A stretch of DNA of 64,000 nucleotides from Algoriphagus sp. (GTDB taxonomy: Bacteria > Bacteroidota > Bacteroidia > Cytophagales > Cyclobacteriaceae), in the NCBI RefSeq assembly GCF_030694375.1, contig NZ_JAUXYL010000049.1, positions 1 to 64,000 on the forward strand. Direction: 5' to 3'. Under the pieces are notes generated by a model. The model worked only from the letters and a program-made list of their open reading frames with translations, searched no databases and was not told the DNA's origin. Each line of letters starts with the position of its first letter. The first letter of the stretch is position 1. Position numbers and translations under genes: made by a program. Below are positions 35,010-43,473 of this stretch, one piece after another.

Positions 35010-36191
35010 TCAATTCTCATCTATCGCTCTTAAAATTACTGTACACGCAGCTCTAATTTGCTCTTCTGTTATAATCAAAGGTGGGGCGATTCGCATCGAG
35101 TCATCGCAAAACAAAAACCAATCGGTAATCACACCTAATTCAATCGCCCGATCAATGATGGGCTTGAGCACTTCAAAAGACTCAAACTCTAAAGCCATCA
35201 TTAATCCTTTATTTCGAAATCTATTGATTTTTGGATGGACAAGCAGTTTTTTAAATAGATTTGCCTTTGCTTCAACCTGCTCGATCAGCTTTTCTTCCAG
35301 AAGAATTTGGATTGTGGCTAGGGATGCCGCAGCACTGACAGGATGTCCCCCAAATGTGGTAATATGGCCTAATAGGGGGTTGTTTTTGAAAACACCCATG
35401 ACTTCCTTGTTGGCAATGAACGCACCGATTGGCATTCCTCCTCCCATTCCTTTTGCGCAGACGAGTATATCTGGTACAATCTCAAAATGCTCAAAGGCCC
35501 AGAATTTACCCGTTCGTCCAAACCCGGCCTGAATTTCATCCAAAATCAAAAGCGTTCCGGTTTCATCGCAGCGCTTTCTCAGAGCTTGAAAATACTCCCG
35601 GCATGCTACCCGAATTCCAGCTTCACCTTGAATCGTTTCGATAACGACGGCTGCTGTTTCGGATGTTATTTTTTCCAAATCCGAAAAACTTCCATAGAAA
35701 ATATGCTTGATCCCGGGAAGCAAAGGTCGATAGGCACGCTTGAAAACTTCATTTCCTCCGACACTCAGCGAACCGTGACTTGAACCATGGTAAGCGTCTA
35801 CGCAAGAGATCAATTCACGACGATTGGTGTAGCGCTTGGCTAGTTTGAGTGCTCCTTCGATTGCCTCCGAACCACTATTTACCAAGTACACATTGTCCAA
35901 ATGGGAGGGGAGGGAATCGCAAAGGGCTTTTGCCAAAAGTGTTTGAGGGGTCTGTACATATTCTCCGTACACCATGAGGTGAAGATATTTGTCCAGTTGA
36001 TCATGGATGGCCTTTAATACCTTGGGATGTCGATGGCCCACATTACTCACGCCTATTCCAGAGATGAGATCAATGTATTTTTCACCTTTTGGTCCATATA
36101 GGTAGATGCCCTCGGCCTTCTCCACTTCGATCATTAATGGGAAATCGGTGGTTTGCGCTAAGTGGGAAAGAAAAAGTTGTCGGTTGTTCAT
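35010..36191 (-). CDS. Class III aminotransferase (acetylornithine/ornithine-type)
   Basis: This PLP enzyme transfers an amino group from an omega-amino acid to 2-oxoglutarate. NSGSEAIEGALKLAKRYTNR is the PLP phosphate region, DEIQAGFGRTGKFWAFEH the PLP ring region, and the PLP Lys lies in CAKGMGGGMPIGA. HITTFGGHPVSAAASLA is the second substrate loop. At 393 residues it is full length. The specific amine (acetylornithine, ornithine or other) cannot be decided, and no arg gene is adjacent. Confidence 0.9.
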   Translation of the reverse strand: MNNRQLFLSHLAQTTDFPLMIEVEKAEGIYLYGPKGEKYIDLISGIGVSNVGHRHPKVLKAIHDQLDKYLHLMVYGEYVQTPQTLLAKALCDSLPSHLDNVYLVNSGSEAIEGALKLAKRYTNRRELISCVDAYHGSSHGSLSVGGNEVFKRAYRPLLPGIKHIFYGSFSDLEKITSETAAVVIETIQGEAGIRVACREYFQALRKRCDETGTLLILDEIQAGFGRTGKFWAFEHFEIVPDILVCAKGMGGGMPIGAFIANKEVMGVFKNNPLLGHITTFGGHPVSAAASLATIQILLEEKLIEQVEAKANLFKKLLVHPKINRFRNKGLMMALEFESFEVLKPIIDRAIELGVITDWFLFCDDSMRIAPPLIITEEQIRAACTVILRAIDEN

Positions 36192-36207
36192 TATTAGTTA
36201 ACTCAAA

Positions 36208-37104
36208 TCAAAAACTTGAGAATCGAAAGAAAATACCCAAAGGGAGCTTTTTGCCCTGTTTTTCTTCGAGGTAAAGTTCACCTTGTTCCGGATTTTGGAC
36301 TTCACCAAAGTTGGAGCGGATGAGGTTGGCTGCGATCAATGAAGAGAAACTCAAAGAGTACATGTTTAGTAAGAGAAAGTGGTTTTTCGGATCCAGAATT
36401 TCAGCGCAGGTTTTGAGCATTTCATTGATTTGCTCTTCTAAAATCCACTTTTCTCCTTCAGGACCACGCCCGTAGGCTGGAGGATCAAGGATTATACCCT
36501 GATAGACATTTCCTCTTCGTGCTTCTCGCTTGATGAATTTCATTGCGTCATCCACCATCCAGCGGATCCCCTCCAGACCGGATGATTCCATATTGTGTTT
36601 GGACCAAGTGACTACCTGCTTCACTGAATCCAGATGGGTAACCTCCGCACCAGCGGCACGACAGGCCACACTTGCAGCGCCGGTGTAGGCGAATAGGTTT
36701 AATACCTTAGGTTTTTGATTTGGGAAAGACTTGATTTTTTGAAATAGATAATCCCAATTTACTGCCTGCTCGGGAAAGAGCCCGATGTGCTTAAAGGACG
36801 TTTGAGCCAGATTTAACGTCATTTTCAATCCATCTCCATTTTCATATTCAATGGACCAATTATGCGGCATGGGTTTGATCTGTTGCCATTGGCCCTTTTC
36901 CGGATTGTTTTTTTCCTTTGCAAAATGAGCATGAGCAAGTTTTCGCCATTCAGATTCAGGCAAACTTTTGTCCCAAATTGCCTGTGGTTCGGGTCGACTG
37001 AGGATAAATTTCCCGAAGCGTTCCAGTTTTTCGAAGCCCCCTGTATCGATCAGTTCATAATCAGACCATGGGCCGGGGCAAAGTGAGAGGATGGTTTCTT
37101 TCAT
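36208..37104 (-). CDS. Class I SAM-dependent methyltransferase, RlmI/RlmK-like
   Basis: The C-terminal domain carries LNLFAYTGAASVACRAAGAEVTHLD (SAM motif), then DDAMKFIKR and the catalytic DPPAYGRGPEGEKW, which match the RlmI/RlmK-type base methyltransferases acting on 23S rRNA cytosine or guanine. The N-terminal domain is short and divergent, so the target base is not certain. It starts near the aminotransferase gene (17 bp from its 5' end to this 3' end) and probably shares its transcript. Confidence 0.82.
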   Translation of the reverse strand: MKETILSLCPGPWSDYELIDTGGFEKLERFGKFILSRPEPQAIWDKSLPESEWRKLAHAHFAKEKNNPEKGQWQQIKPMPHNWSIEYENGDGLKMTLNLAQTSFKHIGLFPEQAVNWDYLFQKIKSFPNQKPKVLNLFAYTGAASVACRAAGAEVTHLDSVKQVVTWSKHNMESSGLEGIRWMVDDAMKFIKREARRGNVYQGIILDPPAYGRGPEGEKWILEEQINEMLKTCAEILDPKNHFLLLNMYSLSFSSLIAANLIRSNFGEVQNPEQGELYLEEKQGKKLPLGIFFRFSSF

Positions 37105-37177
37105 TGCCGCAATTTAGGTTTTTTGACCGAAGCGACCATCGTTCACCCAACGCTATCCAAGATTTTGATAAGCGAAT

Positions 37178-38005
37178 TCATGACTTCAAAGCGGACAAGA
37201 CTTCTTCACTGTATTCCCACAGGCTGGATGATAGATCGCGACTCAGTCCAAATGAAGATGGAGATTTTGGTTTTCTGCGAACATAATAACTTCCATTTCG
37301 GAGATTTTCCTTCGTGGTTTTCGCTAAAAAGATTGTCGTTTCAGCGCCTGCTTTGGGGCTGATGAAAAACAGCTGAGTGAGACGGATGAGGCCCTTGGTA
37401 AGGCCCGAAGTTTCGGATCCAAAAGCTGTTCGTACTGCCCCGGGATGCAAGGAGAAGGCATTTATTCCTTTACTTTCAAATCTGGTCTTCAGTTCGTTGG
37501 AGAACAATATATTATAAAGTTTTACTTTTCCGTAGGCAGTGATGGTAGTTGCGGATTTTTTCAGACTGAAATCCCCGCTTGGATCTCCGGAAATTCGGTG
37601 GGCCTCTGAACTTACATTGATGATTTTGGCCTTGCCTTTTTCCAATGCAGGGAGAAGCTCTTGCGTTAACAAAAAGTGTCCAAGATGATTGGTGGCGAAG
37701 GTCATGTCCAGACCTTCAGATGTGAGTTTTTTTGCGGGGAACATTCCGCCTGCATTATTAATCAACACATCTACTTGGTCAGTGAATTGAAGAATTTCTT
37801 TAGCACCCGCTTTTACGCTGCTCATTTCGCTTAAGTCCATCGATATGAGTCTGATCTTTTCTTTACCGGGTAAGCCATCAATCATTTTTTTGGCTTTTTC
37901 TAGATTCCTGACTGGCAGGAGTGCCAGTTTGCACTCTGGCAGTAATGCTTTTAATGTCTCCCATCCAATACCGGAAGTGCTGCCCGTCACTATTAAATTT
38001 ATCAT
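37178..38005 (-). CDS. Short-chain dehydrogenase/reductase
   Basis: The 275-residue SDR has the cofactor motif TGSTSGIGWE, the NNAGG segment, the catalytic Ser in NVSSEAHR and the Tyr/Lys in AYGKVKLYN. The layout resembles retinol-dehydrogenase-like and WW-domain-oxidoreductase-like enzymes. The substrate is unknown; its proximity to retinal genes, about 2.3 kb away, is not evidence for a retinoid role. Confidence 0.85.
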   Translation of the reverse strand: MINLIVTGSTSGIGWETLKALLPECKLALLPVRNLEKAKKMIDGLPGKEKIRLISMDLSEMSSVKAGAKEILQFTDQVDVLINNAGGMFPAKKLTSEGLDMTFATNHLGHFLLTQELLPALEKGKAKIINVSSEAHRISGDPSGDFSLKKSATTITAYGKVKLYNILFSNELKTRFESKGINAFSLHPGAVRTAFGSETSGLTKGLIRLTQLFFISPKAGAETTIFLAKTTKENLRNGSYYVRRKPKSPSSFGLSRDLSSSLWEYSEEVLSALKS

Positions 38006-38180
38006 ATGTGTAGTTTATCTAGACTACTGAAAATCTAGGCTCTTGGTTTTCAGGAATCTAGTTTTAGTCCCTTTATAGTAGGAAAATGGAAGATTTTATT
38101 TTTGTACTTTTGAAATAATACGTTGTGAAAAAATTAATTTTTGCTTCGAATTTCAATTGAAAGCACAATTTTTTGACCCC

Positions 38181-39002
38181 ATGTCAAAGAAATTTATCGA
38201 TATCGAAAAGGCCATTCACTCTAAAAACCCAAAGCTTCTCAAATGGATGCCAGGGTTTTTATTGGATTATATTAAAAAAGTCACGCATGAAGCTTGGCTT
38301 AATTCTGTATTGACCAAGCACCTTCACTTGAAAGGACTGGATTTTGTCAATGCGTTAATCGAGGAATTTGAAATAGAGGTTGAATTGATAGGAAAGGAAA
38401 ACATTCCTAAAACAGGTGGGTTCATACTTGCGGCTAATCATCCTTTGGGTGGAATGGATGGAATCGCACTGATGTATGCAATAGGGAAAATCAGGACTGA
38501 CATCCGCTTTCTTGTTAATGATTTGCTCATGAGTTTTGATAATTTTCAGCCGATTTTCGTTCCGGTAAATACCTTGGGTAAAAATTCACTGAATGCCAGT
38601 TTGAGGATTGAAGAAGCCTATGCCAACAATCATCCGGTATTGATTTTTCCTGCCGGACTGGTTTCAAGAAAGCAAGAAGGTAAGGTTCAAGATTTAAAAT
38701 GGAAGAAAAGCTTTATTTCTAAGGCAAAAAAATACCAGTTGAATGTACTGCCCTGTCACATCGGAGGAAGGAATTCTGAGTTTTTTTACAATCTTGCTCA
38801 CTGGCGAAAAAAAATCGGCGTATCAGCAAACATTGAAATGTTTTGGCTAGTAGACGAAATGTATAAGAAAAGAGGAAAGAAAGTGGTGATCAAAGTAGGT
38901 AATCCCGTTTCTTACCAATATTTTAATTCTGAGAAAAGTGATGTCCAATGGGCTGAATATATGAAAGATCTGGTATACAAACTTGAGGAGGCGAATGACT
39001 AA
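38181..39002 (+). CDS. Lysophospholipid-type acyltransferase, GlsA-like O-acyltransferase
   Basis: The enzyme should add a second acyl chain to an acyl-amino-acid lipid. The catalytic acyltransferase motif is NHPLGGMDG (His87 and Asp93), a variant with five residues between His and Asp that occurs in OlsA/GlsA-type enzymes. FPAGLVSRKQEGKVQDLKWK is the second family block. The ATG at 38181 is preferred over the TTG at 38157. The gene overlaps the GNAT-fold partner by 8 bp. In Bacteroides the corresponding adjacent pair (GlsA and GlsB) makes glycine lipids, so a glycine, serine-glycine or ornithine lipid pathway is likely here. Confidence 0.8.
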   Translation: MSKKFIDIEKAIHSKNPKLLKWMPGFLLDYIKKVTHEAWLNSVLTKHLHLKGLDFVNALIEEFEIEVELIGKENIPKTGGFILAANHPLGGMDGIALMYAIGKIRTDIRFLVNDLLMSFDNFQPIFVPVNTLGKNSLNASLRIEEAYANNHPVLIFPAGLVSRKQEGKVQDLKWKKSFISKAKKYQLNVLPCHIGGRNSEFFYNLAHWRKKIGVSANIEMFWLVDEMYKKRGKKVVIKVGNPVSYQYFNSEKSDVQWAEYMKDLVYKLEEAND

Positions 39003-39951
39003 AGTAATGCCGATTATTTCTGCAGTGGATCGCAACTTGCTCAAAAGCGAGTTAACGCGTGAGCGATTCCTCCGCTATACAAACAATGGAGATAACCTAG
39101 TCTATTTGGTCAATTATCACAATGCTCCAAATGTCGTCCGGGAAATTGGCCGATTGCGGGAGTTAACATTTCGTGCAGCCGGAGGTGGAACTGGAATGGA
39201 AGTGGATTTGGATGACAATGATATTTGCGAAAATTGCTACGATCAGCTGATTACCTGGAATCCCGAGGATGAAGAAATCGTAGCAGGATATCGCGTGATT
39301 ATGTGCAAAAATGCAATTCAGCCTGATGGTTCAATTAATCTGTCTACGACTCATCTATTCGACTTTTCCGAAAAATTCATCAAGGATTATATCCCTTACA
39401 CCTTAGAATTAGGGCGCTCTTTTGTCCAGCCACAATATCAGCCGAGTCTGGATAATCGTAAGGGAATCTTTAGTTTGGATAATCTCTGGGATGGATTAGG
39501 GGCTGTGGTTTTACTCAATCCTGATGTCAAATATCTCTTCGGTAAAGTGACTATGTATCCACATTACAATCGGGAAGGGCGTGACCTTTTATTGTATTTT
39601 ATGAATCACTATTTTCCTGATTATGATTCACTTGTATTGCCTAAAGTGAATCTAAGGTTAACCTATGAGACTGGGATTGAATTGCTGCCAAATCCTTTTG
39701 AAAACCTAGACTATAAGGAAGGGTATAAATACCTGAATGGGAGAATTAGATCCTTGGGTGAGAACATTCCTCCTTTGATCAACACTTATATGAACTTATC
39801 ACCGACCATGAGAACTTTCGGTACTGCCTTGAATGATGAGTTTGGCGAAGTAGAGGAAACTGGAATAATGATTACCCTAGCCGACATCTACGAGAGTAAA
39901 AAGCACCGTCACATGGATACGTTTGTACGAGACCGTATTTATGAAAGGTAA
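38995..39951 (+). CDS. GNAT-fold N-acyltransferase, GlsB/OlsB-like
   Basis: The protein (318 aa) contains the GNAT/hemolysin-type region REIGRLRELTFRAAGGGTGMEVDLDDNDI and ELGRSFVQPQYQ, as in OlsB and GlsB N-acyltransferases that load a 3-hydroxy acyl chain from ACP onto ornithine or glycine. The ATG at 38995 has a strong Shine-Dalgarno sequence, GAGGAG, unusual for this genome, and overlaps the stop of the acyltransferase gene. The length is close to that of GlsB. Together with the preceding gene it forms a complete two-step aminolipid pathway. The head-group amino acid is not determined by sequence. Confidence 0.82.
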   Translation: MTKVMPIISAVDRNLLKSELTRERFLRYTNNGDNLVYLVNYHNAPNVVREIGRLRELTFRAAGGGTGMEVDLDDNDICENCYDQLITWNPEDEEIVAGYRVIMCKNAIQPDGSINLSTTHLFDFSEKFIKDYIPYTLELGRSFVQPQYQPSLDNRKGIFSLDNLWDGLGAVVLLNPDVKYLFGKVTMYPHYNREGRDLLLYFMNHYFPDYDSLVLPKVNLRLTYETGIELLPNPFENLDYKEGYKYLNGRIRSLGENIPPLINTYMNLSPTMRTFGTALNDEFGEVEETGIMITLADIYESKKHRHMDTFVRDRIYER

Positions 39952-39955
39952 TAGG

Positions 39956-40327
39956 ATGGATTCAAGGTTGACTTTGGTAGTTGGTGCTACTACAAATCCT
40001 TCCCGCTATGCATTTTCTGCAGCTCAACTGTTTTCTGAAAAAAACCTCGAATTTATTCCCATAGGAATCAAAAAAGGGGAGCTTTTTGGAAAGGAAATCC
40101 TTGATTTAAATGCCAGGCCTGATTTGAAGAATGTCCATACCATCACGCTGTATATCGGCCCGGCCAATCAGACGGAGTGGATTGACTACCTGATCGGCCT
40201 GCATCCAAAACGAATTATTTTTAATCCGGGTACAGAAAACCCTGAATTTTTCAAGAAAGCTTCCGAAGCCGGAATTGAAGTGCTGACTGCCTGCAACTTA
40301 GTGATGTTGAGTACAGGTCAATTTTGA
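39956..40327 (+). CDS. CoA-binding domain protein (YccU-like)
   Basis: The 123-residue product has a Rossmann-like CoA-binding fold: TLVVGATTNPSRYAF at the N-terminus, IPIGIKKGELFG, and FNPGTENPEFFKKASEAGIEVLTACNLVML at the end, as in YccU/CoA-binding proteins. The function is unknown. The ATG at 39956 follows the GlsB-like stop by 4 bp with an AGG nearby; an ATG at 39941 is an alternative. Its 3' end overlaps the converging blh gene by 10 bp. Confidence 0.85.
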   Translation: MDSRLTLVVGATTNPSRYAFSAAQLFSEKNLEFIPIGIKKGELFGKEILDLNARPDLKNVHTITLYIGPANQTEWIDYLIGLHPKRIIFNPGTENPEFFKKASEAGIEVLTACNLVMLSTGQF

Positions 40328-41196
40328 TTTAATTCTTTCAAAAAGCTATCCATGTAAAGGATATGGGGAAATGAAATCAGCGAGATCATCACAAAGAAAA
40401 GTAGAATCAATTCATTGCTTTCGAGAAATTTTAAGCCAAAAAATAAGATTAGGCCAATACCAATGAAACTGATAATTGAAAATGGAAGAAGTTGTATTCC
40501 AAATTTTTTGACTGAGTTGTAAGCTTTGAACCCACGCAAAAACTTGTATTCTGTAATCATACTTGGCAATGCATGCCAAAACCCAAAGTAAACCACAAAT
40601 CCTATGAGCAATGGGCTATAGAAGAGAATGGGCCCCAAGACTACGATTTCCAAGATATGTCTTTTCTGGAATTTGCAACCGGATATTTCTTGAAATAGCA
40701 GGGTAGTTAAGAGAAATGCAACCAATATAAAACTTTTGGATTGAGCCAGATATTCCAAATTGACAAGAGGCGAGAGGATCAATTTGGTTGCTTCCCAATC
40801 ACCAAATAGAATAGCAAAAAGGAAGAAACCTCCGCGAGTGGTAAAGAGAAGCCATGAATATTGTTTGGGAGGGTTTTCCGAGATGAAGTGGGATTGTCCA
40901 AAATGGTATGCAGACATCACTAAAAAAGCGAGCAAAGCCAGTTTAGGAAGGAAATACCAAATCGATAGATAGGCAGCTATTAAAGTCAAATAAATCAGCA
41001 AAAACCTTCCCAATCCCTTTCTGTCAATTTTCGGGTTGGATATTAAGTGATCAATTGCACCATGGGGAATACCTATGGAGAGAAGAATTACTCCAAAAAG
41101 AGCAAATTGAACCAGTGAATTGCTGTCTGGAAGAAACATAAAAACCAAGCAGATTACTATTCCGAGCGCTTTAGCCGTATTTTCAATGCGTTGCAT
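40318..41196 (-). CDS. blh: Beta-carotene 15,15'-dioxygenase, Brp/Blh family
   Basis: Blh cleaves beta-carotene into two retinals, the chromophore of the rhodopsin. The protein has about eight transmembrane segments. Metal-ligand histidines are in IPHGAIDH (His45, His50), AYHFGQSHF, FGFWHALPS and SFPHILYMD. It overlaps crtY by 14 bp. Together with crtY and the rhodopsin gene it forms the retinal phototrophy cluster on the same strand. The enzymes making lycopene (crtE, crtB, crtI) are not in the window. Confidence 0.93.
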   Translation of the reverse strand: MQRIENTAKALGIVICLVFMFLPDSNSLVQFALFGVILLSIGIPHGAIDHLISNPKIDRKGLGRFLLIYLTLIAAYLSIWYFLPKLALLAFLVMSAYHFGQSHFISENPPKQYSWLLFTTRGGFFLFAILFGDWEATKLILSPLVNLEYLAQSKSFILVAFLLTTLLFQEISGCKFQKRHILEIVVLGPILFYSPLLIGFVVYFGFWHALPSMITEYKFLRGFKAYNSVKKFGIQLLPFSIISFIGIGLILFFGLKFLESNELILLFFVMISLISFPHILYMDSFLKELNQN

Positions 41197-42325
41197 ATTT
41201 CAATAGGCTTTTAATGAAGATAGGGAATCGAAGTTTACCAAGCAGCCTAATTTCTTCTACGAATCGAGTTTCTTCACTTAAGAATCGAAGAACTACATCG
41301 GCTGAGGAAGTGTCGAATAAATTTAAGAATAAGCTTTGAAGCCTATTTGGCCATTTGTGGGCAATATTCAATAAAATATTATCATAGAAAGAAAATCTGG
41401 AAGCACGGTTAAGTTGCAATAATTCCAGCTTGCCAGTTTCGAGATTTCGGATGATTTCCTGACAGTTTTTTTGAATGGAATGAAACGTATAACCTGTCGA
41501 TGCTTTTGTCCATCCTGCAGCAGTACCGATTTTGACAATCCGCTTGGACTTGAATTTTGGAGACTGTTTTGTACTCATTGGAATAATTCCGGATTCATTG
41601 AAGGAGACTTGGTATGGGTCGCCATTCGTGAGGTCGGTTAAGTAAGCTTCCAGCTTATCTTTTAGAATTTTTTCAGAAATATTTTTTTGGGAGTAGCAAG
41701 TATATTCTACCAAAGCTTCAGTTTTTGAAAAAGGTAAAATGTAGAAAAATTCAAATTGATCTGATTTTTCTTTAGAAAACTCCATTAGCGTGATATGCTT
41801 TGGTTCAAAGACAGCTTTTTCAGTTTTCACTTTCCAACCCAGAAAGACTTGCTTTAATATTGAGTCATCTTTAAAATTTTCTTGTTTCAGCCTTGAGTCA
41901 AAGGCATAATTTGCTAGGAAAGAGCCACTGATTTTGGTATTTACTTGAATGTTTTCAGGCCCTTCAATTATATCTTGAACTTCATCCTGTAAAAAAACGA
42001 CGTTTGGATGATTGGTTAATTTTTTAAAAAGTGATTTGTAAAAATCATGAGAGTTGAGATGATAATAATTCAAACTCCCCAAATTCTTATTTATCCTAAT
42101 ATTACCTGTGGTAAAGCTTAAGTCATTCCAATAGTGGATACTGTCTTTAGGATGGATAGCCAAAGGCTTTTCTGCCCAATAACACCAAGTTTTATCAGGC
42201 ACTTCTTGTCCTGCTGGATCGATCAGGAGGATTTTTGAATCCTTCAAGTCACTTTCCAAAAGATAATAGACAAGGCTTAAACCTGCACAACCTGCTCCGG
42301 CAAGAATGTAATCGTAGCTTTCCAT
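41183..42325 (-). CDS. crtY: Lycopene beta-cyclase
   Basis: CrtY cyclises the ends of lycopene to beta-carotene. The FAD motif DYILAGAGCAGLSLVYYLL is at the N-terminus, IDPAGQEVPDKTWCYW follows as the family signature, and IPMSTKQSP lies before the C-terminal GTAAGWTKASTGYTF block, which is typical of CrtY-type cyclases. It starts 13 bp after a terminator-like hairpin that separates it from the rhodopsin gene and overlaps blh by 14 bp. Beta-carotene would then be cleaved by Blh. Confidence 0.93.
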   Translation of the reverse strand: MESYDYILAGAGCAGLSLVYYLLESDLKDSKILLIDPAGQEVPDKTWCYWAEKPLAIHPKDSIHYWNDLSFTTGNIRINKNLGSLNYYHLNSHDFYKSLFKKLTNHPNVVFLQDEVQDIIEGPENIQVNTKISGSFLANYAFDSRLKQENFKDDSILKQVFLGWKVKTEKAVFEPKHITLMEFSKEKSDQFEFFYILPFSKTEALVEYTCYSQKNISEKILKDKLEAYLTDLTNGDPYQVSFNESGIIPMSTKQSPKFKSKRIVKIGTAAGWTKASTGYTFHSIQKNCQEIIRNLETGKLELLQLNRASRFSFYDNILLNIAHKWPNRLQSLFLNLFDTSSADVVLRFLSEETRFVEEIRLLGKLRFPIFIKSLLKYATH

Positions 42326-42331
42326 ATGAGT

Positions 42332-42367
42332 AAAAAAAGGGTTGCCTGCGCTTGCACAGACAACCCT
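42332..42367 (-). terminator. Intrinsic terminator between rhodopsin and crtY
   Basis: Read on the - strand, GGGTTG pairs with CAACCC around an inner G-C-rich stem, followed by seven T. It lies just after the rhodopsin stop and ends about 6 nt before the crtY start codon, so crtY and blh depend on readthrough or on a promoter overlapping the hairpin. Confidence 0.85.
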
Positions 42368-42375
42368 GATTTAAT

Positions 42376-43125
42376 TTAAGCTGCTACTTTTCTGGCTTTT
42401 GCAGTTTCAGCTATAGCTACTGAATAGATTACCAATCCGAATCCAATTTTGTTGATGGCATCGGCTAGATTGTAAAATAGGTCGATTGAGCTTACCTCAA
42501 ATGCGCCTGACAATAAGTTACCTGGCAATACCATGTAACCGATTGGATAAATTGACCAACCCAACGTGATGAAAATTTTCAACAGGAACATTGCATTACC
42601 CAACGCAGGGCTGTTTGATTCCTTCGCCAATTTGGCTACGTCACCGGCAAATACTTCATACACGATGTACAAGTAACCCAGTGTCGAGAAAATGCCCCAC
42701 ATAATGTTACTGTCAATGCCAGATGTTTCTCCGATGTAACCTGTGATTAACATTACCAAAGAGGCAACAATCAATTTGAATAAAGTTCCACCTTTTGCAC
42801 CAAATGGTTTGGTTAATAGATAAAACTCAACACACATTAAAGGTACTGTCAGCGTCCAGTCTACATATCTGAATGCTGTTGGACTAGAACCTGTCTGTAG
42901 GTAAAAGTCTCTCATGTAATAATAATGTACCGCCGCAATTCCAGTAATCAATCCTGATACAAGAAGGGAGGTTTTCCACTTGCCATCTACAGAGCTTCTT
43001 TCTACAAAGAAGAACACAGATGAAGCAAACATGGCCATGTACCCAATAAAAAAGGTAATGGCCACTGGGTCACTGTTAATGAGGCGGTCTAATCCGATTA
43101 GTTCCGCGGCTAAGGTGAGGTTCAT
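42376..43125 (-). CDS. Proteorhodopsin, predicted green-absorbing proton pump
   Basis: This seven-helix retinal protein (249 aa) should pump protons out under light. Residues equal to the classic DTE set are Asp89, Thr93 and Glu100 in RYVDWTLTVPLMCVEFYLL, which marks a proton pump and excludes the NDQ sodium pump. His67 matches the conserved His that pairs with the counterion. Position 97, equal to residue 105 of proteorhodopsin, is Met, the green-tuned state common in Bacteroidota. Lys226 in LADAINKIGFG is the retinal Schiff-base residue. A terminator follows the gene, and a near-consensus promoter lies upstream. It diverges from gyrB. Confidence 0.97.
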   Translation of the reverse strand: MNLTLAAELIGLDRLINSDPVAITFFIGYMAMFASSVFFFVERSSVDGKWKTSLLVSGLITGIAAVHYYYMRDFYLQTGSSPTAFRYVDWTLTVPLMCVEFYLLTKPFGAKGGTLFKLIVASLVMLITGYIGETSGIDSNIMWGIFSTLGYLYIVYEVFAGDVAKLAKESNSPALGNAMFLLKIFITLGWSIYPIGYMVLPGNLLSGAFEVSSIDLFYNLADAINKIGFGLVIYSVAIAETAKARKVAA

Positions 43126-43473
43126 AAAGGTGAAGTTTTTGAGTTTAAGAAATAATGATTTACAGTTCTAAAAGAACCTCGGTTTGATTTTTGTTTAACA
43201 AACGATATGTAAAATTAAACAAAACACAATGAACAGTTAAAATTCAAGTTTCAACTGCATAAAAAATGAGACAAAAAAGAAAGAAAAATTCTAATATTAT
43301 TGCAGAAACAAAATATTGTTCTGTCGATTCATGATTCTGTTGAAAATCCCTGTTACGATTTTTAGTGACACCAAACCTGCTTCAAACCGACTTTTTTTAC
43401 CTATATTGCATCTCATAATTTTGAACAAAAAATCACCTTTTTAAGCCCATTTTGAGGCTTTTCTCCAAAAAAT
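43126..43473. other. 348-bp divergent intergenic region between rhodopsin and gyrB
   Basis: This AT-rich stretch carries a promoter candidate for the rhodopsin gene at 43199-43229. On the gyrB side, TATATTGC around 43412 is only a weak -7 candidate without a -33 TTG. No reading frame or RNA gene is supported. Confidence 0.5.
43199..43229 (-). promoter_or_regulatory. Candidate rhodopsin promoter
   Basis: On the - strand a TTG (43229-43227) is followed after 19 nt by TATCGTTTG (43207-43199), one base longer in its spacer than the consensus TAnnTTTG. The predicted leader is about 65-70 nt to the ATG at 43125. Confidence 0.45.

Noticed and set aside
42376..43125. Possibility that the rhodopsin is a sodium pump or a blue-tuned form
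   Set aside because: The Asp89-Thr93-Glu100 set matches DTE proton pumps, not NDQ sodium pumps, and the tuning position is Met, not Gln.
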